The position numbers and the translations under genes were made by a program. From Moorena sp. SIOASIH (GTDB lineage: Bacteria; Cyanobacteriota; Cyanobacteriia; Cyanobacteriales; Coleofasciculaceae): 64,000 bases of DNA. Positions 15,115 through 23,618 of the stretch are shown piece by piece. The notes beneath the pieces were generated by a model. The model searched no databases. It worked only from the letters and a program-made list of their open reading frames with translations, and was not told the DNA's origin. Position 1 is the first letter of the stretch, and each line of letters starts with the position of its first letter. The stretch is taken from NCBI RefSeq assembly GCF_010671925.1, contig NZ_JAAHIH010000004.1:1137234-1201233 (forward strand), read 5' to 3'.

Positions 15115-15690
15115 ATGATGCTAGAAGTAACCCATAAATTTAAAAGTTTTGACGAGTATTTATTATACAATAATAACTCAGAAAAATTCTATGAGTTATT
15201 TAATGGTGAGTTAATTGAAATGCCTCCAGAGTCGGGATTTAATGTTGAAATTGCTACGTTTTTATTGATTAGGTTTGCTTTACTTTTAGGTCATCGTAGA
15301 GTCCGGGGGCAAGGATTAGAGTTAGAAGTTAGAGGTGAACCGAAAAACCGTTATCCTGATTTGACGATTATCCGAGAAGAGCATATTCAAAAATTATCAA
15401 AGCGTAATACCATTCGCCTGTCGATGTCACCGCCTTTATTAGTGGTTGAAGTGGTTAGCCCCGGAGAATTACAACGAGAGCGAGACTATATTGCGAAAAG
15501 AATCCAATATCAGGATTGTGGCATTCCTGAATACTGGATTGTGGACCCGGAAAGTCAAAGTATCTTGGTATTAGAATTGAAGGGAAATACTTATACAGAA
15601 GTGGGTAGCTTTTCGGGTGATGATTTAGTCTTATCTTCTGGTTTTAAAGATATTAATTTAAAAGTTGACGAATTTTTTAATAAAATTTAA
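15115..15690 (+). CDS. Uma2 family nuclease (tandem copy 1)
   Basis: A 191-residue Uma2 protein: FDEYLLYNNNSEKFYELFNG, then GELIEMPPESG, DLTIIREEHIQKLSKRNTIR, and LLVVEVVSPGELQRERDYIA with RIQYQDCGIPEYWIVDPES. The D...E.V.SP pattern and the KxxxYxxxGIPEYWIVDP block define the PD-(D/E)XK-like Uma2 fold. Function in vivo is unknown. Six bases separate it from copy 2. From about base 15315 to 15650 the two genes are almost identical in DNA, while their first 200 bases differ more. It sits directly after the 34-bp tandem array. Confidence 0.85.
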   Translation: MMLEVTHKFKSFDEYLLYNNNSEKFYELFNGELIEMPPESGFNVEIATFLLIRFALLLGHRRVRGQGLELEVRGEPKNRYPDLTIIREEHIQKLSKRNTIRLSMSPPLLVVEVVSPGELQRERDYIAKRIQYQDCGIPEYWIVDPESQSILVLELKGNTYTEVGSFSGDDLVLSSGFKDINLKVDEFFNKI

Positions 15691-15696
15691 AAAAAT

Positions 15697-16275
15697 ATGA
15701 TACTACAAATTAACAAAATTTTTCAAAGCTTTGACGAGTATTTATTATACAATGATAACTCAGAAAAATTCTATGAGTTATTTAATGGAGAGTTAATCGA
15801 AATGCCTCCAGAGTCGGGATTAAATGTTCAAATTGCTAATCGTATTTTTCTGATTTTTGCGTTGATGCTCGGAACAGACAGAGTCAGAGGGCAAGGATTA
15901 GAGTTAGAAGTTAGAGGTGAACCGAAAAACCGTTATCCTGATTTGACGATTATCCGAGAAGAGCATATTCAACAATTATCAAAGCGTAATACCATTCGCC
16001 TGTCGATGTCACCGCCTTTATTAGTGGTTGAAGTGGTTAGCCCCGGAGAATTACAACGAGAGCGAGACTATATTGCGAAAAGAATCCAATATCAGGATTG
16101 TGGCATTCCTGAATACTGGATTGTGGACCCGGAAAGTCAAAGTATCTTGGTATTAGAATTGAAGGGAAATACTTATACAGAAGTGGGTAGCTTTTCGGGT
16201 GATGATTTAGTCTTATCTTCTGGATTTAAGGATATTAATTTGAAAGTGTCTGGAGTGTTTGATCTAGAAAAGTAA
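15697..16275 (+). CDS. Uma2 family nuclease (tandem copy 2)
   Basis: A 192-residue paralogue of the preceding gene with the same core residues (LLVVEVVSPGELQRERDYIA; GIPEYWIVDPESQSILVLEL). Differences concentrate in the region NVQIANRIFLIFALMLGTDR versus the copy 1 equivalent, and at the C-terminus, where this copy ends KVSGVFDLEK instead of KVDEFFNKI. The last codons may have been changed by a rearrangement next to the repeats that follow. Six bases separate the genes, so they probably share a transcript. Confidence 0.85.
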   Translation: MILQINKIFQSFDEYLLYNDNSEKFYELFNGELIEMPPESGLNVQIANRIFLIFALMLGTDRVRGQGLELEVRGEPKNRYPDLTIIREEHIQQLSKRNTIRLSMSPPLLVVEVVSPGELQRERDYIAKRIQYQDCGIPEYWIVDPESQSILVLELKGNTYTEVGSFSGDDLVLSSGFKDINLKVSGVFDLEK

Positions 16276-16289
16276 GTTATATTTTTGGT

Positions 16290-16430
16290 AAGCAATCAGC
16301 CGTCAGCCGTCAGCCGTCAGCCATGCGGTTAGCGTGGCCACAAGCCACTGATAGCTGATTAGCTGATAGCTGATAGCTGATAGCTGATAGCTGATAGCTG
16401 ATAGCTGATAGCTGATAACTAATAGCTGAA
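16290..16430. repeat. STRR arrays (GTCAGCC and CTGATAG heptamers)
   Basis: GTCAGCC heptamers, a short HIP-type palindrome (GCGTGGCCACAAGCCACTG) and about ten CTGATAG heptamers. Confidence 0.8.
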
Positions 16431-16458
16431 TACTTATGATTTTTAGGAACAATTGACT

Positions 16459-16908
16459 ATGAGTATTATGAATTTAAAAAATCTCTACGAAATTGATGAT
16501 GCCCAATGGCTAGAAGAAACCATTAAGCTTCTGAAAAATAAAGACTTTAATCAACTAGATTGGGATAACTTGATTGAGGAGTTAGAGGATTTGGGCAGAG
16601 AGAAGAAAAATGCTGTAGCTAGCCTTTTAGAACAAGTAATCCGTCATTTATTATTACTGCACTATTGGACAACTGAATCTGACTATAATGCAGTTCACTG
16701 GCAAGGTGAAATCTATAATTTCCGAATTCAGCTCAAACGAAAGCTGACTACTAATCTCCGTAATTATCTAAATGATGAACTAAGTTCTATTTATAACGAT
16801 GCCTTAGGATTTGTGAAGATAAAAACTCAGAATTCCGTAACTTTTCCTTCAGAATGTCCCTACGGTCTTGACCAATTACTGGATATCGAATGGTTGCCGA
16901 AGGAATAA
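16459..16908 (+). CDS. DUF29 family protein
   Basis: A 149-residue protein from ATG 16459: YEIDDAQWLEETIKLLKNKD, WDNLIEELEDLGREKKNAVA, LLEQVIRHLLLLHYWTTES and the closing LDQLLDIEWLPKE. It has the same layout as the DUF29 protein at 8469-8897 and is about 40 percent similar by eye. Its role is unknown. A TTG at 16453 is an alternative start. It follows the Uma2 pair after a heptamer array and is probably an independent unit. Confidence 0.85.
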   Translation: MSIMNLKNLYEIDDAQWLEETIKLLKNKDFNQLDWDNLIEELEDLGREKKNAVASLLEQVIRHLLLLHYWTTESDYNAVHWQGEIYNFRIQLKRKLTTNLRNYLNDELSSIYNDALGFVKIKTQNSVTFPSECPYGLDQLLDIEWLPKE

Positions 16909-16923
16909 AGCAGTTTTGAATAG

Positions 16924-17265
16924 TCGGGAATCGGGAGTCGGGAATCGGGAGTCGGGAATACGGATTAGAATTTAGAATTTAGAATTTAGAATTTAGAATT
17001 TAGAATTGGGAATCGGGAATTGGGAATCGGGAATCGGAAATCGGGAATCGGGAGTCGGGATTCTACTTAAGCTACAAGCAAAACGCTATAATTGGCTAAT
17101 CAGACTTTTATCAGCAATAAAATTCTCCCCATCACCCCATCTCCCCACTTCCCCATCACCCCATCTCCCCATCACCCCATCTCCCCATCACCCCATCTCC
17201 CCATCTCCCCATCACCCCATCTCCCTATCTCTTTACCGATTCCCGATTCCCGATTCCCGATTCCC
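16924..17265. repeat. Mixed STRR block
   Basis: GGGAGTC/GGGAATC arrays, GAATTTA heptamers (16970-17005), a further GGGAATC array, then CATCTCCC/CATCACCC octamers (17130-17230) and GATTCCC heptamers. No gene is seen. Confidence 0.85.
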
Positions 17266-18170
17266 TAAACACTAACTATCTCTTTTTTAGTCAAACACAT
17301 AGCTACTCCTTTTTCATAGTAGGCAACTTCATTAATAAATACTGGCCAAACGGTGGCTTCTTCTTCATAGTAAATTGTGGTGCCATCGAAGCTAATAAAC
17401 ATGGGGTCACCAGGATTGAGTTCTTGATAATCTCTGCCCTGGAGATCAGGATGAATCATGGCTTCTAGTTGACCAGCTTTATTTCTGGGATAGTCAACTA
17501 CTTTTAAATGGTGATAAAGGGTGAGAGGATAAATGTTTGATAATAGTTTACCGTTATTATAGTCTTCAATATAATCTAAGGTGGCGTGAATTAAGGCTTC
17601 AGTTTTATGAAAAATATCCCCCTTGAGACTAGCGGGTGCAATGGGACCGACTTCAATAGAACAGCCGAAGTTACATAGGGAGTTTACAAAGGTATTTTCT
17701 TTACCTGGTTTAATGGCACTATAAACTCTAACTAAGGGGTCAAGGGAACTCAGATAAGCAGCGAGTTGTAAATTAAACGGGTCGTTGTTGACGATAATTA
17801 TAGTAAACCCCATATTAGCACTGGTATTGTGCAAATCTAGAATAAAATCTACGTTGGAATTCCCTTTTGGCCCTAGGGTTTTAGCCATCTCTTTGGCTCT
17901 GGTTTGTTCATAAAAAGAAAGCTCACCATTTTCCAAGTCACTTTTAGCAAAGCAGCGGTTTAAGTCTGTATCAACATATCTCCTGGCAGCTTGAAAAGCT
18001 TGGGGATTACCGATCAGTGTCAAGGTTTCAAAACTAGGTCTAGTGATTAATTCTGGAAATTTATAAAATTTTTTGACCAGGTATACACCTGTAAATTCAT
18101 TGCCGTGGGTTCCTCCTACAATGGCGACTTTGTTAATGGTTTTAAGGTTGTTTGCTTGAGAATTACTCAT
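17265..18170 (-). CDS. Aspartoacylase/N-acyl-amino acid deacylase family
   Basis: A 301-residue zinc carboxypeptidase-like protein from ATG 18170. It contains VAIVGGTHGNEFTGVYLVKK (zinc His and Glu in GTHGNE), DTDLNRCF (substrate Arg) and FILDLHNTSANMGFT (zinc His in DLHNT). C-terminal PVFINEVAYYEKGVAM is also typical. Aspartoacylases hydrolyse N-acetyl-aspartate to acetate and aspartate; bacterial relatives may act on other N-acyl amino acids. Length is normal. An upstream ATG at 18188 would add six residues but lies next to the heptamer array. The 3' end also touches an array. No operon partner. Confidence 0.85.
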   Translation of the reverse strand: MSNSQANNLKTINKVAIVGGTHGNEFTGVYLVKKFYKFPELITRPSFETLTLIGNPQAFQAARRYVDTDLNRCFAKSDLENGELSFYEQTRAKEMAKTLGPKGNSNVDFILDLHNTSANMGFTIIIVNNDPFNLQLAAYLSSLDPLVRVYSAIKPGKENTFVNSLCNFGCSIEVGPIAPASLKGDIFHKTEALIHATLDYIEDYNNGKLLSNIYPLTLYHHLKVVDYPRNKAGQLEAMIHPDLQGRDYQELNPGDPMFISFDGTTIYYEEEATVWPVFINEVAYYEKGVAMCLTKKEIVSV

Positions 18171-18182
18171 GGATGGTTGGTA

Positions 18183-18475
18183 TAGCAAAGGGAACAGGGA
18201 ACAGGGAACAGGGAATCGGGAATCGGGAATCGGGAATCGGGAATCGGGAGGGTGGGGAGTGTGGGAAGTGTGGGAAGTGTGGGAAGTGTGGGAAGTGTGG
18301 GGGAGATGGGGAGGGTGGGCAGATGGGGAGATGGGGAGATGCTACATTCAATTGTCTTACCCCGACTCCCGACTCCCTCGGTGCGCTTTCCGTAGGCGAA
18401 TTAAATTCGCCACGGGTCGCACCGCTCCCTACTCCCTACTCCCTACTCCCTACTCCCTACTCCCTACTGAGAGTA
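18183..18475. repeat. STRR arrays with a GGTGCGC palindrome
   Basis: GGGAACA, GGGAATC and 9-bp GTGGGAAGT units, GATGGGGA units, the palindrome GGTGCGCTTTCCG...CGGGTCGCACC at 18380-18423, and TACTCCC heptamers. An open frame crosses the block, but it is the spurious N-terminal extension of the DUF1802 gene. Confidence 0.85.
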
Positions 18476-18544
18476 ATCTTGACATCCTATGCTAGGAAAA
18501 CGCAAACATCTTATTGTGATCAGAAAAGTCCCATTACTAAATTT

Positions 18545-19114
18545 ATGCTTGCAAGTACTACCCATGCCCTGAAAGAATGGGCTGTTGCGGTTGATGCCTT
18601 AGAAGCGGGCAAAACGATTATGCTGTTGCGCAAAGGGGGTATTCGTGAACAGGGCAACTGCTTCAGCGTAGCTCACCACAAGGTTTTACTCTACCCTACC
18701 TATGAGCATCAAAAGCCTAATTTGCTTAAAGCTGACTATGTTGGACAAGTGAAACCTGTGCCCTCAGGTTGGCATCCGGAAACGGTTCGGATTGGTAGCT
18801 GGGCGTCTATTACTGATATTTTGCCGGTAACGGAGCAATCTACTGTTGCTGCTCTGCTACCCTATCATATTTGGAATGAAGAATTTGTGAGTGAGCGTTG
18901 GAAGTGGAAGCCACGTCAACCTTTATATGTACTGCTTTTGCGTACTTATCAGTTACCTGAGCCTGTGATCACTCCCTACCACCAAGAGTACGGAGGCTGT
19001 CGTTCATGGATTGATTTAGTTGAACCGATTTATTACGAGGGAGTTGTACCAGTTTGGAATGATGCGGAGTATACCGAACAAGTTAGAGAAATTCGTAGTC
19101 TGATCCAGGATTGA
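18545..19114 (+). CDS. DUF1802 family protein
   Basis: A 189-residue protein beginning MLASTTHALKEWAVAVDALE, AGKTIMLLRKGGIREQGNCF. The opening HALKEWAVAVDALExGxxIxLLRKGGI with HxxVLLYPTYEHQ is the DUF1802 signature; the family is of unknown function and common in cyanobacteria and Firmicutes. The frame is open further upstream, but that part is heptamer repeat, so ATG 18545 is used. The length is right for the family. The glycosyltransferase remnant begins directly at its stop. Confidence 0.85.
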   Translation: MLASTTHALKEWAVAVDALEAGKTIMLLRKGGIREQGNCFSVAHHKVLLYPTYEHQKPNLLKADYVGQVKPVPSGWHPETVRIGSWASITDILPVTEQSTVAALLPYHIWNEEFVSERWKWKPRQPLYVLLLRTYQLPEPVITPYHQEYGGCRSWIDLVEPIYYEGVVPVWNDAEYTEQVREIRSLIQD

Positions 19115-19616
19115 TACTTTCTCTTTCTGCGATGATGTTACCCTAGCGCGTCAGGCAGCTAGAGCTGGTTTCTCAGTTGGTTTCCTCGATGGGTCTAAGT
19201 TAATTCAGGTACGGATGTACGAAGGGTTTAGAGAGACTTGGGCAGAATGGGGACGCTCCCTGGATTTAAAAGATGCTACCTCTTGGACTCAACTGGGGCA
19301 AGACCTTTGGTTGCTCTTATCTGTTCAAGGTCTTCCCATACCACTTTCTGTGCTGTTACTCGCCTGTTTAGCTGGGGGATATATTTCTATTCCTTTACTA
19401 GCAGCGACGGGTTTAAATCTGTTCTTGGTGTTGATCAGGTTGGCTCTGCTCTGGGCAATTTATCCTTGCTACCATCGTCTAGAACACTTTTCCCCTGCTG
19501 CTTTGTTATTCTGGTTATCTCCTCTGGCCGATCCGTTGGCTGTAGTTCGCATTTTCCTTTCTGCTGGCCAACAACCGACTCAGTGGCGAGGAAGAGTTTA
19601 TCCGGCGAATAGTTGA
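19113..19616 (+). pseudogene. Glycosyltransferase family 2, C-terminal remnant (CruG-like)
   Basis: The frame starts abruptly at the DUF1802 stop with TFSFCDDVTLARQAARAGFS, the (E/D)DxxLxxR part of a GT2 enzyme. It continues GSKLIQVRMYEGFRETWAEW, then three C-terminal membrane segments (LPIPLSVLLLACLAGGYISI and LNLFLVLIRLALLWAIYP) and ends ILSAGQQPTQWRGRVY. The pattern resembles CruG, the carotenoid 2'-O-glycosyltransferase of cyanobacteria. The nucleotide-sugar binding N-terminal half (about 200 residues) is absent, so the gene is dead unless its first half lies elsewhere. No start codon is credible before ATG 19215. Confidence 0.6.
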
Positions 19617-19703
19617 AATTACCTGAGGGGGAAACCACCCTAATTGCTTCCCCGATTCCCCCCAGTGCGTGCAAGGCCATAAGTGGATAACCTCGATAAC
19701 AAC

Positions 19704-19892
19704 TTAATAGCTCTGTCCGATCTGATACCCTTCTAGGTAAACTGGACTGTCGCTAGCTTCGGCTTCTCTTTGGAGACCGGCTAGGAGTCCTTGATTAAAT
19801 AAAACGTATTCGATTGTGTCTGGGCTATAGCAATTGTATTGATAAACTAGGGTGGATACAGAGTATGCTAGATGATCGAAATTCCTAGACAT
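19704..19892 (-). CDS. Small hypothetical protein
   Basis: A 62-residue frame from ATG 19892: MSRNFDHLAYSVSTLVYQYN, CYSPDTIEYVLFNQGLLAGL, then QREAEASDSPVYLEGYQIG. I do not recognise the family, but the sequence is free of repeats and has a balanced composition, which favours a real gene. No signal peptide or membrane helix is evident. It is separated from neighbours by repeats. Confidence 0.4.
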   Translation of the reverse strand: MSRNFDHLAYSVSTLVYQYNCYSPDTIEYVLFNQGLLAGLQREAEASDSPVYLEGYQIGQSY

Positions 19893-20039
19893 AATGGATT
19901 TGCCTCCAATGGATAGATTGATAGAGCTGCGCTTTTAGGGGTAATAATGTTGTAAGTTGCAGCTATGCTTAAAGAGTAATACGGGGAATAGATCCGGGAC
20001 ATTACCCACGTGGGTGATTTTATTCTGGCTAAGGAATTG

Positions 20040-20540
20040 GCAAGGTAAGGCACGGTTTGCCGTAGTAAGCAGTCAGCGGTCAGCGGTCAGCAGTCAGCGG
20101 TCAGCGGTCAGCTTCAAATAAACCTCATTTGGGAGAATTTAAAGGTGCGCTTGACCCATTAAGAATTAAATTCGCCACGGGTCGCACCTAATAGTTCGAG
20201 ATTTTATCGAATTCAAAGTCTCGGTAGTAAGCATTCAGCCGTCAGCTGATAGCTGATAGCACCATCTGTAGCACCTCAAGTACTGTGGCACAGGCTTCGA
20301 CGCTGGGACGTAACCCATAAGCTGATAGCTGATAGCTCAGAGCTGATAGCTGATAGCTGAATTCTTAGGCAAAGTAAGCTAGCCAAATCGCTCTGTGGCA
20401 GTATCAAATCAAGAATGCGATGCTCGGTACGAGCCGCTACGGGATTGACCTGTGGTCACGCTACGCGATGATCGGTACAAGCCGCTACGCGATGCTCGGT
20501 ACGAGCCGCTACGCGATCGCAAAAATCCAAAGGAAGCGAA
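20040..20540. repeat. STRR arrays, GGTGCGC palindrome and 28-bp tandem units
   Basis: GTCAGCG heptamers, the palindrome 20144-20188 (GGTGCGC...GTCGCACC), CTGATAG heptamers, and three units based on GATGCTCGGTACGAGCCGCT plus ACGC (20420-20520). No gene is seen. Confidence 0.8.
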
Positions 20541-20551
20541 TCTAGCGTTTA

Positions 20552-20666
20552 TCATAGCTATGAGGTACACAGATTTTTTTCCTTATTCCCTATTACCTGC
20601 TCCCTGGTCCCTGGTCCCTGGTCCCTAAAACAAATTTGTACCTCATTAGTTTGATAAGTGCTATAA
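20552..20666. repeat. TATAGC-family repeat upstream of purL
   Basis: Left end CATAGCTATGAGGTACACAG, right end TGTACCTCATTAGTTTGATA with AGTGCTATA; TTCCCTA and GGTCCCT heptamers lie between. It ends 62 bases before the purL start, so it may carry or alter the purL promoter. Confidence 0.65.
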
Positions 20667-20727
20667 GTCTAGCTATTGATAGCAATACTCTATAAAATTA
20701 TCTCTGTGCCGTTTGTGCCAGAGTGAT

Positions 20728-23370
20728 ATGCCCACTAATTCCTCTACCTCCTTTTCCCCAGAAGAGATTGCTGCTGAAGGGTTAACCCCTTCTGAATATG
20801 AAGAAATTGTCCAGCGCCTAGGGCGTCATCCCAATAAAGCTGAACTGGGAATGTTCGGTGTGATGTGGTCGGAACATTGCTGCTACAAGAACTCCCGTCC
20901 TCTACTGAAGCAATTTCCCACAGAAGGAAAACGTATTCTAGTCGGTCCTGGGGAAAATGCTGGTGTTGTAGACTTGGGTGATGGGTTACAACTGGCATTT
21001 AAAATCGAATCCCACAATCACCCCTCAGCGGTAGAACCGTTTCAAGGAGCTGCTACCGGAGTAGGGGGGATTCTACGGGATATTTTTACCATGGGAGCTC
21101 GCCCGATTGCGGTCTTGAACTCTCTGCGCTTTGGGACTTTGGATAATGCCAACACTAGACGATTGTTTAATGGGGTAGTAGCAGGAATCAGTCACTATGG
21201 CAATTGCGTGGGTGTCCCTACAGTAGGGGGTGAAGTTTACTTTGACCGGGCATACACTGGTAATCCCTTGGTCAATGTCATGGCCTTGGGACTGATGGAA
21301 ACTCCAGAAATTGTTACCTCTGGAGCCTCTGGGGTTGGAAATCCTGTGCTCTATGTCGGGTCCACTACCGGTAGAGATGGGATGGGAGGCGCAAGTTTTG
21401 CTAGTGCCGAACTTACAGATCAATCCCTAGATGACCGTCCAGCGGTGCAAGTGGGGGACCCATTTCTAGAAAAGTCTTTGATTGAAGCCTGTCTTGAGGC
21501 ATTTCAAACCGGTGCGGTAGTAGCTGCTCAAGATATGGGAGCCGCTGGGATAACCTGTTCTACCTCAGAAATGGCAGCTAAAGGGGGTTTGGGTATTGAG
21601 TTCGATTTAGACCTGGTGCCAGCGCGAGAAACCGGTATGGTGCCTTATGAATACCTGCTGTCGGAATCCCAAGAACGAATGCTGTTTGTTGCCCACAAGG
21701 GTCGAGAACAGGAACTGATAGATATTTTCCACCGTTGGGGACTCCATGCTGTGGTTGCAGGTAAGGTAATCGAAGAACCTTTAGTCAGGATTTTGTTCCA
21801 AGGAGAGGTAGCAGCAGAAATCCCAGCTACTGCTCTAGCAGATAATACTCCAATTTATCAGCGGGAGCTATTGACAGAACCACCAGACTATGCATTGAAG
21901 GCTTGGGAATGGGATGGGGAATCCCTCCCTCCCTGTAATGTTACAGGTATTGACATTAACGGCAAACATCACACTTGGAATGACATCCTAGGTCAACTCC
22001 TAGATACTCCAAGTATTGCGTCGAAACGTTGGGTTTATCGCCAGTACGACCACCAAGTCCAAAATAATACCTTAATTCTGCCAGGAAACGCTGATGCTGC
22101 CGTGATTCGGTTACGCCCTTTACAAGAGTTGAACGTTGAAAGGTTGAATGTTGAACAAGAGTTGAAAGTTGAAAGGTTGAAGGTTGAACAAGAGTTGAAT
22201 GTTGAAAGGTTGAATGTTGTTCGCGTAGCGTGGCCGAAAGGCCAAGGTTCAACCGAAACCAACCTTCAACCTACTAACCTTCAACCTTCAACCAACCTTC
22301 AACCTGCTAACCTTCAACCTTCAACCAACCTTCAACCTGCTAACCTTCAACCTTCAACCAACCTTCAACCTGCTAACCTTCAACCTACTAACCTTCGACC
22401 TGTAACCTCTAATGCTGGTGTGGCGGCAACGGTGGATTGTAATTCCCGTTATGTTTATCTTGACCCCTATGAAGGGGCAAAGGCTGTGGTAGCAGAAGCA
22501 GCACGGAATCTCAGCTGTGTGGGTGCAGAACCTTTGGCAGTAACCGATAATCTCAATTTTGGTTCTCCAGAAAAGCCTGTGGGTTACTGGCAACTGGCCT
22601 CTGCTTGTGCAGGTATAGCAGAGGCTTGCCGGGAAATGGACACTCCTGTGACTGGGGGGAATGTTTCCTTGTATAACGAAACGATTGATAGTGACGGGAA
22701 TCCTCAGTCGATTTACCCGACGCCAGTGGTGGGGATGGTGGGATTAGTTGCTGATATTACTAAAACCTGTGGTCAAGGTTGGCAAGCTGAAGGGGATTTA
22801 ATCTATTTATTAGGATTGGGGACTAAATACTGGGAAAATAGTCAATCCCAAATTAAATCCCAAATTACATTAGGTGCTTCGGAGTATCTGGCAACTATTC
22901 ATGGCATGGTTGCGGGCAAGCCACCAGTAGTAGATTTTGATTTAGAGCGTCGTGTCCAAACGGTAACGCGAGAGGGTATCGGTCAAGGTTGGGTAAATTC
23001 TGCTCATGACTGTGCTGAAGGGGGATTAGTGGTGGCTTTGGCTGAATCCTGCATAGCAGGTAAGTTGGGGGCAGACATTACTCTAGGCTATAGCTCCGAG
23101 TCGTTAGACCTGCGCTGGGATCAGGTGCTATTTGGTGAAGGGGGGAGTCGGATTCTGGTTTCTGTGAGTCCTCAACACCAAACAAATTGGGAATCCTATC
23201 TACAGCAACAGTTGGGAGATGACGGATATTGGCAACAACTGGGTGTTGTTCAAGGGGAAAATGCTGGTTTACGAGTACTGGTGGGCAATGGTCAGTGTGT
23301 GATTGAGGTGACAGTTCAGGAAATGTGTGATGGTTGGGAGAATGGGATTGAAAGGCGTTTGAGGGTTTAG
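20728..23370 (+). CDS. purL: Phosphoribosylformylglycinamidine synthase subunit PurL with in-frame repeat insertion
   Basis: PurL converts FGAR to FGAM with ATP and PurQ-supplied ammonia. The protein has the expected blocks: EYEEIVQRLGRHPNKAELGM, FKIESHNHPSAVEPFQGAAT (active-site His), GGILRDIFTMGARPIAVLNS, DMGAAGITCSTSEMAAKGG and, in the second half, TVDCNSRYVYLDPYEGAKA and DCAEGGLVVALAESC. It is about 880 residues, some 95 longer than usual. The excess lies between VIRLRPL and GVAATVDCNSR (22126-22410). It is made of VERLKVE- and TNLQPS-type units that belong to a repeat family also found in cruP. The rest is intact, so the enzyme is probably functional with a surface loop. ATG 20728 is preferred to TTG 20713. 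Confidence 0.93.
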   Translation: MPTNSSTSFSPEEIAAEGLTPSEYEEIVQRLGRHPNKAELGMFGVMWSEHCCYKNSRPLLKQFPTEGKRILVGPGENAGVVDLGDGLQLAFKIESHNHPSAVEPFQGAATGVGGILRDIFTMGARPIAVLNSLRFGTLDNANTRRLFNGVVAGISHYGNCVGVPTVGGEVYFDRAYTGNPLVNVMALGLMETPEIVTSGASGVGNPVLYVGSTTGRDGMGGASFASAELTDQSLDDRPAVQVGDPFLEKSLIEACLEAFQTGAVVAAQDMGAAGITCSTSEMAAKGGLGIEFDLDLVPARETGMVPYEYLLSESQERMLFVAHKGREQELIDIFHRWGLHAVVAGKVIEEPLVRILFQGEVAAEIPATALADNTPIYQRELLTEPPDYALKAWEWDGESLPPCNVTGIDINGKHHTWNDILGQLLDTPSIASKRWVYRQYDHQVQNNTLILPGNADAAVIRLRPLQELNVERLNVEQELKVERLKVEQELNVERLNVVRVAWPKGQGSTETNLQPTNLQPSTNLQPANLQPSTNLQPANLQPSTNLQPANLQPTNLRPVTSNAGVAATVDCNSRYVYLDPYEGAKAVVAEAARNLSCVGAEPLAVTDNLNFGSPEKPVGYWQLASACAGIAEACREMDTPVTGGNVSLYNETIDSDGNPQSIYPTPVVGMVGLVADITKTCGQGWQAEGDLIYLLGLGTKYWENSQSQIKSQITLGASEYLATIHGMVAGKPPVVDFDLERRVQTVTREGIGQGWVNSAHDCAEGGLVVALAESCIAGKLGADITLGYSSESLDLRWDQVLFGEGGSRILVSVSPQHQTNWESYLQQQLGDDGYWQQLGVVQGENAGLRVLVGNGQCVIEVTVQEMCDGWENGIERRLRV
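22126..22410. repeat. GGTTGAA/CCTTCAA repeat inserted in frame in purL
   Basis: The left part is built of GTTGAAAGGTTGAA units encoding ERLNVEQELKVERLK; the right part of CTTCAACCAAC-type units encoding TNLQPSTNLQPA. Left and right are complementary, so the insert can fold into a long hairpin. A HIP-type palindrome (GCGTAGCGTGGCCGAAAGGC) lies at the centre. No stop codon arises on the coding strand. Confidence 0.85.
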
Positions 23371-23446
23371 GAGGGAATCGGGAATCGGGAATCGGGAATC
23401 GGGAATCGGGAATCGGGAATCGGGAATCGGGAATCGGGAACAGGGA
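23371..23446. repeat. STRR array (GGGAATC)
   Basis: About ten heptamers begin at the purL stop; a partial TATAGC-family end (GTGTACCTTATTATTATGAG) follows at 23455. Confidence 0.8.
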
Positions 23447-23618
23447 AACAATCTTGTGTACCTTATTATTATGAGAACCGGTTTAGGGATTTTCCTTTGG
23501 AACCGCTTTGCGATCGCGTCTGCAACGTTTTTTAAAAATGTTAAACAGGAATTGGCTGGATAGGGATTGGCTGACAAGGGCTTTGCTAAGATAGCATAAT
23601 TCAGTTTTCTGATACTCA

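Noticed and set aside
18152..18544. N-terminal extension of the DUF1802 gene by 131 codons
   Set aside because: The extension consists of translated STRR heptamers and a palindrome; the DUF1802 domain starts at ATG 18545.
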